A DNA stretch of 64,000 nucleotides from Flavobacterium degerlachei (GCF_900106645.1 NZ_FNMV01000001.1:186001-250000), one strand, 5' to 3'; positions 26,432 to 36,903 are shown, counted from the first letter of the stretch. The notes: a model not told the origin generated them from the letters alone. Numbers and translations are program-made.

Positions 26432-29400
26432 ATGAAAAAAACGTATTTAATTCTATTGCTGTTCTTTTTTGGAATCACTACCGGTTATTCTCAAAATATC
26501 ACAGTAAAAGGTAAGGTTTCAGATGCCAAAACTTTACCATTACCAGGCGCAAATGTGTCTCTGAAAGGATCCAAGACTACCGTTGCAACGGATATGGATG
26601 GAAATTATCAAATTGAAGCTTCAAAAGGAGCTACTTTGGTTTTTTCATACATTGGATTTATAAGCCAAGAGGCCAAAGTTTCAGGTAGTACTCTGAGTGT
26701 TTCTTTAAAAGAAGACGGAGAAACCAAACTAGACGAAGTAGTTGTAACCGCAATGGGAATCAGCAGCAAGTCGAAGTCTTTAGGTTACGCAAACCAAACG
26801 ATTAAAGCTGCAGACATTGAACGTCCTGGGCAGTTAAATGCATTGCAGGCACTGCAAGGAAGTATTTCTGGAGTTACAATCAGCAAAACTTCTGGAGAAG
26901 CAGGAGGAGGAGTCGATATCTTGATCAGGGGAGTTTCCTCATTGAGTACAGGCAGCAACAACCAACCTTTGATTATTATTGACGGTAATCCAGTTAACAA
27001 TAGTACGATATCTGGAAATGTTTTATCAAGTGCGAATACATCTTCGCCGGGAAGCAACGAGCAATTTGGTTTTTCAAACCGTTCTATAGACATCAACCCT
27101 AATGATATCGAGACTTATACGGTACTAAAAGGAGCTGGAGCTACAGCACTTTATGGAATTTTAGCTGGTAATGGAGTTATTATTATCACCACTAAAAAAG
27201 GAAAAGAGGGAAAAACAAAAGTAAATTTCTCTTCAAGTGTAACCATGAGTGAGGTAAATAAATACCCTGAATTACAATCAACATGGAGAGAAGGATCTGG
27301 TTTATCTCCTAGAGTTTTAAGCATGAATGCGGATACGCCTTCTGGTGTTTCTTACTACCCTGGATTTACTTCTGGTTTCCAAACTAATGGTCCTGCTTAT
27401 TCAAGTAGTGATGATTCGAGTATTAAGTTTAGAGATTTTTACAAAGATTTTTTTAAAACTGGTATTAACACGACTAACAATATTAGTTTGAGCGGAGGAT
27501 CTGAAAAAATGAATTATTTCGTTTCTGCCTCTTCAAGCAAAGATGAAGGAATCGTACCAAATACAGAATACGCTAGAAAAACCTTGAAATTTAATGGAGG
27601 TTATAAACTTTCAGAAAACTTAAAAATGGGAACATCGGTTTCTTACGCTAATTCTGGAGGAACTCGTGCAAATACTGGAGATAAATCAATAATGAGTTCA
27701 TTATCTTATTGGTCTCCATCTATAGACATTAACGATTATTTGACTGCATCTGGAGGCGAGAAAGATTGGACTGTGGGAACTATTGACCAACCTATCTATT
27801 TTGCGATGACAAGTAATCTACATGACAAAGTTGACCGCTGGATTGCCTCCGCTGATTTGAATTGGCAAGCAAAACCTTGGTTAAACATAGTATACAGAGG
27901 AAGTGTTGACAACTATTCAGAAACAAGAAACAGATACGCTGGTCCGGACTTAGATCCAGGATCCCCTGTAAACGGTTTTATCGTTAATGAAAAAATTAAT
28001 TTTAGAGGTTTAAACTCTGATATATTGGCAACAGCCACTAAAACATTCGGAGATTTTAATACGTCTGCAATGATTGGTAATCAAATTTTTGAGACCAACT
28101 CTGATTATGGTTTTGTAAGAGGTGAAGGATTGTTGTTACCTAAGTTTAATAATATTGCGAATACGATCAATAAATATGCTGCACAAACTACCGAAATAGT
28201 TAGAACGGTTGGTTATTTTACTGAGTTGAAAGCAGACTATAAAGAAAGAGTATTTCTAGCGGCTACAGGAAGAAGAGATTACGCCTCTACTCTACCTACT
28301 GCTAATCGAGCATTTAATTATTTTTCTTCTAATCTTGCTTTTGTATTTCATGATTTGGTAGACAAAGAAGGAAGTATACTTTCTTTCGGGAAACTGCGTG
28401 GGTCATGGGCTCAAGTTGGAAAAATTCCACCTTTTGGAATTGGAAGATACAGCTACCCAGATACTCCGTTTAATGGTGTAGGAGGAGTTAGTCTTGGTAC
28501 TGTTGATGCAGATCCAAATATCAAAGCGGAGATTGTTACCACAACAGAAGCTGGTATTGATTTACGTTTCTTTCAAAATCGCATTCGTCTAGAATACACT
28601 TATTTTGATAGAAAAAGTGACGGACAAATTCTAAAAGTAACTTTACCACAAAGTACTGGTTTAACAGGAACTTGGACTAATTCTGGTTCTTTAAAAACTA
28701 CAGGACACGAATTGACATTAGCTGCTGACATCGTTAAAAGCGAAGATTTCAAATGGACTGCGATAGCTAACTTTACCGCTTATGAAACGGAAGTATTGTC
28801 TATCCCTTTTGATAATATTGATTTTGCTTACAATGGTGGTGCCGACATTTATTCAAGAATTAAAGTTGGTGATGCTGCAGGTTCTTTATACGGTAGAACT
28901 TGGACTTATGTTGATGGTCAAAGATTAATTGGTTCAAATGGATTACCAGTAATCGCAAAAGACGTTAATGGAGCAGTACTTTATTCTAAAGTTGGAAACG
29001 CTTTTCCAGACTATGTTCTAACGTTAAATAACACTTTCAAATACAAAAACTGGGATTTAGGATTCATGTTTGAGTATAAAAAAGGCGGTGAAGGATTTGA
29101 TCCAGCAGAAAGAAATGGTATTAGAAATGGTATTTTAAAAATGACTGAAGACAGAAATCACACTGCCGTTTTAGAAGGTGTAAAAGCGGACGGTTCTCAA
29201 AACGACATTCCTGTAACAATTGATGGTAATAGCTATTATAGAAACACAATTATCAACCAAGCATCTGAAATATTAATCCAAGATACTTCATGGTTGAAGC
29301 TTAGAAATGTGTCTTTAACCTATAATTTATCATCTAATTTGGTGTCTAAATTGAAATTATCGAGTGCTTCTTTCTCTGCAAGTGGAAATAACTTTTTGTT

Positions 29401-29530
29401 ATGGACACCTTTCAGAGGATTTGATCCAGAAGGACAACAATTTGGTTCAGGAAGTAATGTTTATGGTTTCTCTGGTTTAAATATTCCTTTGACACAATCG
29501 TATACATTGGGCTTAAACATTGGATTTTAA
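26432..29530 (+). CDS. SusC/RagA family TonB-linked outer membrane transporter
   Basis: A 1032-residue SusC-type barrel. The signal peptide ends near YSQ (residue 21). A carboxypeptidase-D-like domain (about 23-100) leads to the linker DEVVVTAMGISSKSKSLGYA, and the plug (about 115-280) has VLKGAGATALYGILAGNGVI. The barrel ends in SYTLGLNIGF. It forms the membrane channel of a pair with the SusD-like lipoprotein 19 bases downstream. No glycosidase, peptidase or regulator is attached, so the ligand is unknown. The promoter region has TAGATTTACG (26399-26408), similar to 7570. Confidence 0.96.
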   Translation: MKKTYLILLLFFFGITTGYSQNITVKGKVSDAKTLPLPGANVSLKGSKTTVATDMDGNYQIEASKGATLVFSYIGFISQEAKVSGSTLSVSLKEDGETKLDEVVVTAMGISSKSKSLGYANQTIKAADIERPGQLNALQALQGSISGVTISKTSGEAGGGVDILIRGVSSLSTGSNNQPLIIIDGNPVNNSTISGNVLSSANTSSPGSNEQFGFSNRSIDINPNDIETYTVLKGAGATALYGILAGNGVIIITTKKGKEGKTKVNFSSSVTMSEVNKYPELQSTWREGSGLSPRVLSMNADTPSGVSYYPGFTSGFQTNGPAYSSSDDSSIKFRDFYKDFFKTGINTTNNISLSGGSEKMNYFVSASSSKDEGIVPNTEYARKTLKFNGGYKLSENLKMGTSVSYANSGGTRANTGDKSIMSSLSYWSPSIDINDYLTASGGEKDWTVGTIDQPIYFAMTSNLHDKVDRWIASADLNWQAKPWLNIVYRGSVDNYSETRNRYAGPDLDPGSPVNGFIVNEKINFRGLNSDILATATKTFGDFNTSAMIGNQIFETNSDYGFVRGEGLLLPKFNNIANTINKYAAQTTEIVRTVGYFTELKADYKERVFLAATGRRDYASTLPTANRAFNYFSSNLAFVFHDLVDKEGSILSFGKLRGSWAQVGKIPPFGIGRYSYPDTPFNGVGGVSLGTVDADPNIKAEIVTTTEAGIDLRFFQNRIRLEYTYFDRKSDGQILKVTLPQSTGLTGTWTNSGSLKTTGHELTLAADIVKSEDFKWTAIANFTAYETEVLSIPFDNIDFAYNGGADIYSRIKVGDAAGSLYGRTWTYVDGQRLIGSNGLPVIAKDVNGAVLYSKVGNAFPDYVLTLNNTFKYKNWDLGFMFEYKKGGEGFDPAERNGIRNGILKMTEDRNHTAVLEGVKADGSQNDIPVTIDGNSYYRNTIINQASEILIQDTSWLKLRNVSLTYNLSSNLVSKLKLSSASFSASGNNFLLWTPFRGFDPEGQQFGSGSNVYGFSGLNIPLTQSYTLGLNIGF

Positions 29531-29549
29531 TTTTTAAACGAAACGAATT

Positions 29550-31070
29550 ATGAAAAAAATATTTAAAATTGCTACTGTACTTACGTTAGCAATCTCCGTT
29601 TATAGTTGCAGTGACAACTATTACGACACGAACACGCCGAGTAACGCCGTTTCCTCTGAATCGGTTGGTATTAATAACATTTTATCTTCTTCTATTCAAT
29701 ACACAATGACTGCGCAATATAGTGCAGCTACGAGTTTGGCTCAAGTTGACCAACATATTGCATCGGCTTTTAACGATCAGAATATTGACAAGCATTACCA
29801 ATCTTCATTAGATGAATACTGGAGACTTGTTTATTCGAAAGCACTTCCAAATATTAAAGTTTTGGAAGAAAAAGCAACTGCTACTAATTCAAGTCATTAT
29901 CTTGCTATTGCAAAAGTATTAAAAGCAATAAACATGGGCTTTACTACTGATCTACATGGAGACGTTCCTTATTCAGAAGCTACTCTTGCTGCAACTAATT
30001 TTTATCCAAAATACGATGCACAACAGCTTATCTACACGGATGTTATTAAGTTGTTAGATGACGCAATTGTATTATTTGCATCTCCAAACACTTCTACATT
30101 CAACCCAGGAGCAGATGATTTGATCTACGGCGGAAAAGCAGCAAGCTGGACGAAAGCGGCTTACACTTTCAAAGCTAGATTCCAATTGCACTTAATGAAA
30201 GTAAACGGAGCTAATGCCACAGCTACTGCTGTTTTGGCAAGTTTATCAAAGGGCTTCACTGCTAATAGTGATGATTTCCAATTAAAATACAATAGCGTAA
30301 ATACAAATCCTTGGTATCAGTCTCAACTAGGTCTGTCTACTGGAAATCTTACCTTTTATATTTCAAATCATTTCATTAGTTATATGAATGGAGGAATCGT
30401 TTTCCCGTTTGCCTCTCCGTCATTAACAATGGACCCAAGAATGCCTTTATTAGTTGATCTAAGTACGTATTCAAGCGCTGGAATTTCTGCGGGTCCAGAT
30501 CCAACTGTAGTTGCAAACTATATAGGCTCAACAAATGGAACTGGTACTAGCTCTAAAACTAAAATTGGAACTCAGTTTTTTTATTCAAAAATCGATTCTC
30601 CGTTAGTATATCTTACTTATTCTGAAGCGAAATTTATGGAGGCAGAAGCTCAATTTCTTCTATCGGGAGGAACTTCAACAAGTGTTGGTACAAATGCTGC
30701 AGCAAATGCTGCTTACCTTGCTGGAATTTCAGCTAATATGGACAAACTTGGTGTTGTTGCTGCTAATAAAAATGCATATCTAGCTGATGCGTCTATCGCT
30801 AAAGGAGTTGCAGCATTAGAATTAAAAGATATCATGAGACAAAAATTTATTGCCTTATTCTTAAATCCAGAAGTATTCACTGATTATAGACGATATGATT
30901 TTTCAACAAATGCTTTCAAAAATTTAACTAAGCCAGCAAATACTGACCCTTTAAATGAAGGAAAATGGATTAGACGATACGTTTATTCAAGTAATGAAAG
31001 AGGAGCAAATACAGAAAATTATAATTTAAATTTCAAACCTATGATTAGCCCAGTTTGGTGGGATAAATAA
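29550..31070 (+). CDS. SusD/RagB family nutrient-binding lipoprotein
   Basis: A 506-residue surface lipoprotein with lipobox VYSC (Cys about residue 20) and the tetratricopeptide-like SusD architecture. Visible markers are the N-terminal region GINNILSSSIQYT, the block LHGDVPYSEA and the C-terminal RQKFIALFLNPEVFTDYRRY, which fits the SusD-like_2 type. It acts as the lid of the SusC channel encoded just upstream. Nothing in the sequence names the ligand; the absence of degradative neighbours suggests a soluble substrate such as peptides or oligosaccharides, which is speculation. Confidence 0.95.
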   Translation: MKKIFKIATVLTLAISVYSCSDNYYDTNTPSNAVSSESVGINNILSSSIQYTMTAQYSAATSLAQVDQHIASAFNDQNIDKHYQSSLDEYWRLVYSKALPNIKVLEEKATATNSSHYLAIAKVLKAINMGFTTDLHGDVPYSEATLAATNFYPKYDAQQLIYTDVIKLLDDAIVLFASPNTSTFNPGADDLIYGGKAASWTKAAYTFKARFQLHLMKVNGANATATAVLASLSKGFTANSDDFQLKYNSVNTNPWYQSQLGLSTGNLTFYISNHFISYMNGGIVFPFASPSLTMDPRMPLLVDLSTYSSAGISAGPDPTVVANYIGSTNGTGTSSKTKIGTQFFYSKIDSPLVYLTYSEAKFMEAEAQFLLSGGTSTSVGTNAAANAAYLAGISANMDKLGVVAANKNAYLADASIAKGVAALELKDIMRQKFIALFLNPEVFTDYRRYDFSTNAFKNLTKPANTDPLNEGKWIRRYVYSSNERGANTENYNLNFKPMISPVWWDK

Positions 31071-31108
31071 TATTTTAGACAAAAAATTAGTTTTTTTGCT
31101 CATTTACA

Positions 31109-31145
31109 AAAGCCTATTTCATTCATTTGAAATAGGCTTTTTTTA
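31109..31145 (+). terminator. Terminator after susCD
   Basis: The same 13-bp stem as at 26235 with a T8 tail. Identical terminators thus bracket the susCD unit. Confidence 0.9.
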
Positions 31146-31268
31146 TTAAATATTTATGAATTATTGCCGTTTTCAATGGTTGTTACATAAACTTAAAAAA
31201 TGCTATCTTTACCAATTAATCGTTTTAAGAACATAAGTTGTGTTTATCACAACACTATATATAAAATT

Positions 31269-32525
31269 ATGGCATGTACAAGTTGTTCAACTTCTGATGG
31301 TGGATCACCAAAGGGTTGTAAAAATAATGGGACTTGCGGCACCGATAGCTGCAATAAATTAACTGTTTTCGATTGGCTTTCTAACATGAGTTTACCTACC
31401 GGCCAGGCACCTTTTGACTGTGTCGAGGTTCGTTTCAAGAACGGTAGAAAAGAATTTTACCGCAATACTGAAAAATTGACGTTAAGCATGGGAGACATTG
31501 TAGCTACGGTTGCATCTCCAGGTCATGATATTGGAATTGTTACTTTAACTGGGGAGCTGGTTAAAATCCAAATGAAGAAAAAAGGAGTTAGTCCTGATAG
31601 TAATGAAGTTCCAAAAATCTATAGAAAAGCATCTCAAAAAGATATTGATATTTGGTCAGCTGCACGTGAGAAAGAAGAACCAATGAAGGTTCGCGCTCGT
31701 GAATTAGCGATTGCCCAAAAACTAGAAATGAAAATTTCTGATATCGAATTTCAAGGTGATGGATCAAAAGCGACTTTTTACTATACTGCAAATGACAGAG
31801 TCGATTTTAGACTTTTGATTAAGGACTTCGCAAAAGAATTCAGCACTAGAGTTGAGATGAAACAAGTAGGTTTCCGTCAGGAAGCAGCTCGTTTAGGAGG
31901 AATTGGATCTTGTGGAAGAGAATTATGTTGTTCTACTTGGTTAACCGACTTTAGAAGTGTAAATACTTCTGCAGCACGTTACCAACAATTGTCTTTGAAT
32001 CCACAAAAGCTGGCAGGACAATGCGGAAAATTAAAATGCTGTTTGAACTATGAGTTAGACACTTATATGGATGCGTTGAAAGGTTTTCCTGATTTCGAAA
32101 CTAAATTAGTTACAGAAAAAGGGGACGCAATTTGCCAAAAACAAGATATTTTCAAAGGTCTAATGTGGTTTGCTTACACGAATAATTTTGCCAACTGGCA
32201 TGTATTAAAAATCGAAAAAGTAAAAGAAATCATTACTGAAAACAAGTTGAAAAACAAAGTTTCATCATTAGAAGATTTTGCAATTGAAATCATTCAAGAA
32301 ACGGAAAAAGATTTTAATAATGCTATGGGGCAGGAAAGTTTAACTCGTTTTGACCAACCTAAAAAAAGGAAAAAACCAAACAAAAAACCAAGACCAGCAG
32401 GAGAAAATGTAATTGTTGCAAATAACAAGAAACCAGCAAACAACAACAATTCTCCAGCTAACGAAAAGAAACCAGCAGCACCAAGAAAACCTATAATTAT
32501 TAAAAAAAATGAGACTAAAAAATAG
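31269..32525 (+). CDS. ricT: RicT/PSP1 domain regulatory iron-sulfur protein
   Basis: A 418-residue homologue of RicT (YaaT). The PSP1 domain occupies the N-terminal half, and the Cys pattern GSCGRELCCSTWL then QCGKLKCCLNYE (about residues 215-265) would bind a cluster, as in the Bacillus RicAFT complex that assists RNase Y. The N-terminus is also Cys-rich (MACTSCSTS). Its C-terminus is a Lys/Asn/Pro-rich tail. ATG 31269 is preferred to an earlier frame opening at 31200. It overlaps gldH by 17 bases, an order seen in gliding flavobacteria. Confidence 0.88.
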   Translation: MACTSCSTSDGGSPKGCKNNGTCGTDSCNKLTVFDWLSNMSLPTGQAPFDCVEVRFKNGRKEFYRNTEKLTLSMGDIVATVASPGHDIGIVTLTGELVKIQMKKKGVSPDSNEVPKIYRKASQKDIDIWSAAREKEEPMKVRARELAIAQKLEMKISDIEFQGDGSKATFYYTANDRVDFRLLIKDFAKEFSTRVEMKQVGFRQEAARLGGIGSCGRELCCSTWLTDFRSVNTSAARYQQLSLNPQKLAGQCGKLKCCLNYELDTYMDALKGFPDFETKLVTEKGDAICQKQDIFKGLMWFAYTNNFANWHVLKIEKVKEIITENKLKNKVSSLEDFAIEIIQETEKDFNNAMGQESLTRFDQPKKRKKPNKKPRPAGENVIVANNKKPANNNNSPANEKKPAAPRKPIIIKKNETKK

Positions 32526-32988
32526 CTTTTTTATTCTTCTGACGGTGTTTCTTATTTATTCATGTGATAAAAAAAGAGTATTTGATGAATATAAAACGGT
32601 AGGAAGCGCCTGGCATAAAGACAGCATTATCACTTTCGATTTGCCAGTTCTGGATTCCACAAAACGCTATAATGTATTCATAAATTTAAGAGACAATAAC
32701 AATTATCAATACAACAACCTCTTTTTGATTGTTTCCATGGAAAAACCAAATGGATACACAAAAGTGGATACCTTGGAATACCAAATGGCCAATCCAGACG
32801 GTACATTACTTGGAGATGGATTTACTGATATTAAGGAAAGTAAATTGTTTTACAAAGAAAATGTGAAGTTCAAAGGAAAGTACAAAGTACAGATCAAACA
32901 AGCTGTCAGGGAAACAGGTAAAGTCCCAGGGGTAACACACTTAGAGGGTATCACTGATGTAGGTTTAAGAATAGAAAAAATAGAATAG
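32509..32988 (+). CDS. gldH: Gliding motility lipoprotein GldH
   Basis: A 159-residue lipoprotein with lipobox LIYSC (Cys 19). GldH is needed for flavobacterial gliding motility. Typical blocks are FDEYKTVGSAWHKD near the start and a closing stretch ending VGLRIEKIE. Overlap with ricT and an 8-base gap to the PBP1A gene indicate one operon. Presence of this gene points to a gliding or T9SS-encoding Bacteroidota. Confidence 0.92.
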   Translation: MRLKNSFFILLTVFLIYSCDKKRVFDEYKTVGSAWHKDSIITFDLPVLDSTKRYNVFINLRDNNNYQYNNLFLIVSMEKPNGYTKVDTLEYQMANPDGTLLGDGFTDIKESKLFYKENVKFKGKYKVQIKQAVRETGKVPGVTHLEGITDVGLRIEKIE

Positions 32989-32996
32989 GATAATTT

Positions 32997-35303
32997 ATGG
33001 CTACGAAACAAAACAACAATAAGGTTAATACGGTCAATAAAGACTTTAAGTATTATACTAAAACATTTTGGAAAATTTTCTTTTATGGAATGGGCGCACT
33101 CGTGCTATTTTTCTTGTTTGCCTCATGGGGACTGTTGGGTTCCATGCCTTCATTTGAGGACTTGGAAAACCCAGATTCAAATTTAGCCACTGAAGTAATC
33201 TCTTCTGACGGAGTTGTTATTGGTAAATATTTTCAAAAAAACAGATCTCAATTAAAGTATTCCGATTTACCTAAAAACCTAGTAGATGCCTTGGTTGCAA
33301 CTGAAGACGAAAGGTTTTATGAGCATTCAGGTATTGACGGAAGAGGTACCTTAAGAGCCATCGCTAGCTTAGGAAGCAGTGGAGGAGCAAGTACTTTGAC
33401 ACAACAATTAGCCAAACAATTATTTCACGGTGAAGGATCAAAATTTCTGCCTTTCAGAATTATACAAAAAGCAAAAGAATGGATTATTGCCATTCGATTA
33501 GAAAGACAATACACTAAAAATGAAATATTGGCCATGTATTGCAATATTTACGATTTTGGGAATTTTTCTGTAGGTGTAAGCTCAGCAGCACAAACTTATT
33601 TTTCGAAAGAACCAAAAAATCTTACTATAGATGAGTCAGCTATATTAGTTGGAATGTTCAAAAACTCGACCTTATACAACCCGGTAAGAAATCCACAAGG
33701 AGTAAAAAATCGTAGAAACGTTGTGCTTGCTCAAATGGAGAAAAGCAAAATGATTACTGAAGCACAAAAATTAAAGCTACAAAGCTTACCTATCACGTTG
33801 CATTTCAAATTAGAAAGTCACCGTGAAGGAACAGCTACTTATTTTAGAGAGTACCTTAGGGATTACTTAAAAAAATGGGCTGATGAAAATAAAAAGCCAG
33901 ATGGCTCAGATTACGACATCTACAAAGATGGATTAAAAATCTATACTACCATTGACTCTAGAATGCAATTGCATGCTGAAGAAGCCGTTTCTGCGCATAT
34001 GGCAAACCTTCAAGAAGAGTTTTTCATACAGGCAAAAAACAATAAAAACGCACCTTTCGTAAATATTTCTAGTGCCGAAACCCAGCGTATTCTAACCCAA
34101 GCTATGAAACAGTCAAATAGGTGGAGTGTTTTAAAATCTCTTGACAAAACTGACGAAGAAATCATAAAATCATTTAGCGAAAAAGTGAAAATGACGGTCT
34201 TTACCTGGAAAGGTGAAAAAGATACCATTATGACTCCTATTGACTCTATTCGTTATTACAAGCATTTCCTGCAATCAGGATTAATGGCCATGGAACCACA
34301 AACAGGAAGCATAAAAGCCTGGGTAGGTGGAATCAATTACAAATATTTCCAGTACGATCACGTTGGTCAAGGTGCTAGACAAGTTGGATCTACATTTAAA
34401 CCTTTTGTTTACGCCACAGCGATCGAACAATTAAACATGTCTCCATGTGATTCGATTATCGATGCTCCCTTTACTATGCCAGCAGGACGCCACCATGCAA
34501 CAGAAGCTTGGTCACCTAAAAACTCTGACAACAAATACAGAGGAATGGTGACTTTGAAAAAAGCATTGGCCAATTCGATCAATACCATATCTGCCAAATT
34601 GATGGATAAAGTTGGGCCTGAAGCGGTAGTCAAATTAACGCATAAATTAGGGGTGAAATCTGAAATTCCGCTACAAGCATCCATAGCATTAGGAGCAGTA
34701 GACATTACCGTTGAGGATATGGTTGCAGCATACGGAACGTTTGCTAATCAAGGTGTTTATATCAAACCCCAGTTCTTGACTAGAATTGAGGATAAAAGCG
34801 GTGTTATAATCTACGAACCTATTCCTGAATCACATGATGTTTTAAACAAAGACATCGCATTTGCAATTATTAAATTATTGGAAGGAGTAACTGAAGGTGG
34901 TTCTGGAAACAGATTAAGAACTGAAGGTGGAGGTTATGGATACAATAGAATTACGGGATATCCTTATAAATTCACAAACCCTATTGCGGGTAAAACAGGT
35001 ACAACTCAAAACCAATCTGATGGTTGGTTCATGGGAATGGTTCCAAACCTTGTTACAGGTGTTTGGGTAGGTTGCGAAGATCGTTCAGCGAGGTTCAAGA
35101 GTATAACTTACGGGCAAGGGGCAACTGCTGCATTGCCAGTTTGGGCATACTTCATGAAGCTTTGCTATGCTGACCCTGAACTTAAAGTATCTAAAGAAGA
35201 ATTTGAACGACCAGCAAATCTTTCTATTAAAGTAGATTGCTATTCTGCTCCAAAAGTAAAAGATACTACTGCCGTTCAAAACACAGATGAGTTCGAGTTT
35301 TAA
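32997..35303 (+). CDS. Class A penicillin-binding protein (PBP1A type)
   Basis: A 768-residue bifunctional peptidoglycan synthase. One transmembrane helix (about residues 25-47) precedes the GT51 glycosyltransferase domain, with the catalytic block EDERFYEHSGID and GASTLTQQLAKQ. The transpeptidase domain has the active serine in GSTFKP, the SxN box within ANSINT and KTGTTQ. The enzyme extends and crosslinks peptidoglycan on the outer face of the inner membrane. It is the last gene of the ricT-gldH group; repeat R follows its stop by 8 bases. Confidence 0.95.
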   Translation: MATKQNNNKVNTVNKDFKYYTKTFWKIFFYGMGALVLFFLFASWGLLGSMPSFEDLENPDSNLATEVISSDGVVIGKYFQKNRSQLKYSDLPKNLVDALVATEDERFYEHSGIDGRGTLRAIASLGSSGGASTLTQQLAKQLFHGEGSKFLPFRIIQKAKEWIIAIRLERQYTKNEILAMYCNIYDFGNFSVGVSSAAQTYFSKEPKNLTIDESAILVGMFKNSTLYNPVRNPQGVKNRRNVVLAQMEKSKMITEAQKLKLQSLPITLHFKLESHREGTATYFREYLRDYLKKWADENKKPDGSDYDIYKDGLKIYTTIDSRMQLHAEEAVSAHMANLQEEFFIQAKNNKNAPFVNISSAETQRILTQAMKQSNRWSVLKSLDKTDEEIIKSFSEKVKMTVFTWKGEKDTIMTPIDSIRYYKHFLQSGLMAMEPQTGSIKAWVGGINYKYFQYDHVGQGARQVGSTFKPFVYATAIEQLNMSPCDSIIDAPFTMPAGRHHATEAWSPKNSDNKYRGMVTLKKALANSINTISAKLMDKVGPEAVVKLTHKLGVKSEIPLQASIALGAVDITVEDMVAAYGTFANQGVYIKPQFLTRIEDKSGVIIYEPIPESHDVLNKDIAFAIIKLLEGVTEGGSGNRLRTEGGGYGYNRITGYPYKFTNPIAGKTGTTQNQSDGWFMGMVPNLVTGVWVGCEDRSARFKSITYGQGATAALPVWAYFMKLCYADPELKVSKEEFERPANLSIKVDCYSAPKVKDTTAVQNTDEFEF

Positions 35304-35311
35304 AAGTCTTA

Positions 35312-35390
35312 GAAGCTATTTCCAGCTATTCGCTATAGCTGCCTTGGTTGAACTACAACCACAAAGGATGACGCTACTATCTGGATTATA
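35312..35390 (+). repeat. Dispersed intergenic repeat R, copy 4
   Basis: Begins GAAGCTATTTCCAGCTATTCG, shares GGATGACGCTACTATCTGG at its end, and carries inner arms GGTTG (35346-35350) and CAACC (35356-35360). Confidence 0.65.
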
Positions 35391-35426
35391 TATATACTAT
35401 TAATTACATTATTAGAACCAAATCAT

Positions 35427-36125
35427 ATGATTAATAAAAAAGTAAATTCTGTTCAAGAAGCACTTCAGGGTGTCGAAAATGGCATGACCATTATGCTGGG
35501 TGGTTTTGGATTATGCGGTATTCCCGAAAATTCAATTGCAGAACTGGTAAAAAAAGAAACTAATAATTTGACTTGTATTTCAAACAATGCCGGTGTCGAT
35601 GATTTTGGACTTGGCTTGTTATTGCAAAAAAAACAAATTAAAAAAATGGTTTCTTCTTATGTGGGAGAAAATGCCGAATTTGAACGCCAAATGCTTTCTG
35701 GTGAATTAGATGTTGAGTTAATTCCACAAGGGACTTTAGCGGAGCGCTGCAGATCTGCACAAGCCGGAATTCCAGCTTTCTATACTCCTGCAGGTTACGG
35801 AACTGAAGTAGCCGAAGGCAAAGAAGTTCGCGAATTCAACGGAAAAATGCACATTATGGAGCATGCTTTCAATGCTGATTTTGCCATTGTAAAAGCCTGG
35901 AAAGGAGATACAGCTGGAAATTTAATCTTTAAAGGAACTGCTCGAAACTTCAACCCTTGTATGGCAGGTGCTGCGAAAATCACTGTTGCTGAAGTAGAGG
36001 AATTAGTCGAAGCCGGAACATTAGATCCTAACCAAATTCATATTCCTGGAATATTCGTTCAACGAATCTTTCAAGGAGAGCTATATGAGAAAAGAATAGA
36101 ACAACGTACTGTAAGGCAAAAATAG
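35427..36125 (+). CDS. scoA: CoA transferase subunit A (3-oxoacid CoA-transferase type)
   Basis: A 232-residue alpha subunit of a family I CoA transferase, normally moving CoA from succinyl-CoA to acetoacetate or a similar 3-oxoacid. It starts [16 protein letters not shown], has the glycine-rich block [13 protein letters not shown] (residues about 22-34) and [15 protein letters not shown], and ends near [19 protein letters not shown]. The catalytic Glu lies in the partner encoded 63 bases downstream. Its role is ketone-body or short-chain acid use; the exact acid is not proven. Confidence 0.92.
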   Translation: MINKKVNSVQEALQGVENGMTIMLGGFGLCGIPENSIAELVKKETNNLTCISNNAGVDDFGLGLLLQKKQIKKMVSSYVGENAEFERQMLSGELDVELIPQGTLAERCRSAQAGIPAFYTPAGYGTEVAEGKEVREFNGKMHIMEHAFNADFAIVKAWKGDTAGNLIFKGTARNFNPCMAGAAKITVAEVEELVEAGTLDPNQIHIPGIFVQRIFQGELYEKRIEQRTVRQK

Positions 36126-36150
36126 TATTTAGTATTCCTTTCGAAAACAA

Positions 36151-36173
36151 AACTTATATGACTTATATGTTTT
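36151..36173 (+). repeat. Short repeat shared with 20052
   Basis: The sequence ACTTATATGACTTATATG plus flanking bases is identical to that at the 5' end of the thioredoxin-like gene. It occupies the scoA-scoB gap. Confidence 0.5.
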
Positions 36174-36188
36174 AAAAAAATAAAAATT

Positions 36189-36845
36189 ATGTTAGACAAA
36201 ATTGGAATAGCAAAACGCATCGCTCAAGAATTAAAAGACCGTTATTTTGTTAACTTAGGGATAGGAATACCCACTTTGGTAGCAAACTATATCCCTCAGG
36301 GAATTGATGTCGAATTTCAAAGCGAAAATGGCGTTCTAGGTATGGGTCCATTCCCTTTTGAAGGAGAGGAAGATGCCGATATTATAAATGCTGGAAAACA
36401 AACCATAACAACTTTACCAGGTGCGAGTTTTTTTGATTCGGCTTTGAGTTTTGGAATGATCCGCGGACAACATGTTGATTTAACCATTCTTGGTGCGATG
36501 GAAGTGGCCGAAAACGGAGATATTGCCAACTGGAAGATCCCAGGTAAAATGGTAAAAGGAATGGGTGGCGCAATGGATTTAGTTGCTTCTGCCGAAAATA
36601 TTATTGTTGCCATGATGCACGTCAACAAAAAAGGAGAGTCAAAAATCCTTAAAAAATGCAGCCTTCCATTAACTGGAGTTGGTTGCGTAAAAAAAATAGT
36701 TACTGAATTGGCTGTATTGGAAGTAACTCCAAAAGGATTCAAACTACTAGAACGTGCTCCAGGTGTAACTGTAGAACACATAATCGCTTCGACTGAAGCG
36801 GAATTGATTATTGAAGGTGATATTCCTGAAATGGTAATTGATTAA
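36189..36845 (+). CDS. scoB: CoA transferase subunit B (3-oxoacid CoA-transferase type)
   Basis: A 218-residue beta subunit. It begins MLDKIGIAKRIAQEL and contains the active-site region QSENGVLGMG with the catalytic glutamate (about residue 46), then GGAMDLV. It pairs with the alpha subunit upstream to form the enzyme; the two are co-transcribed. A bidirectional hairpin follows the stop. Confidence 0.93.
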   Translation: MLDKIGIAKRIAQELKDRYFVNLGIGIPTLVANYIPQGIDVEFQSENGVLGMGPFPFEGEEDADIINAGKQTITTLPGASFFDSALSFGMIRGQHVDLTILGAMEVAENGDIANWKIPGKMVKGMGGAMDLVASAENIIVAMMHVNKKGESKILKKCSLPLTGVGCVKKIVTELAVLEVTPKGFKLLERAPGVTVEHIIASTEAELIIEGDIPEMVID

Positions 36846-36864
36846 TAATATCATAAGTAATTTT

Positions 36865-36903
36865 AAACATAAATGCATCCTTAGTTAGGATGCATTTATG
36901 TTT
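36865..36903. terminator. Convergent hairpin between scoB and response regulator
   Basis: A perfect 16-bp stem (36865-36880 with 36888-36903, arm AAACATAAATGCATCC) around a 7-base loop. It has A/T tracts on both sides and can serve genes from both directions. Confidence 0.75.

Noticed and set aside
36317..36781. Minus-strand 154-codon frame inside scoB
   Set aside because: Antisense to an intact CoA transferase subunit; no promoter or domain.
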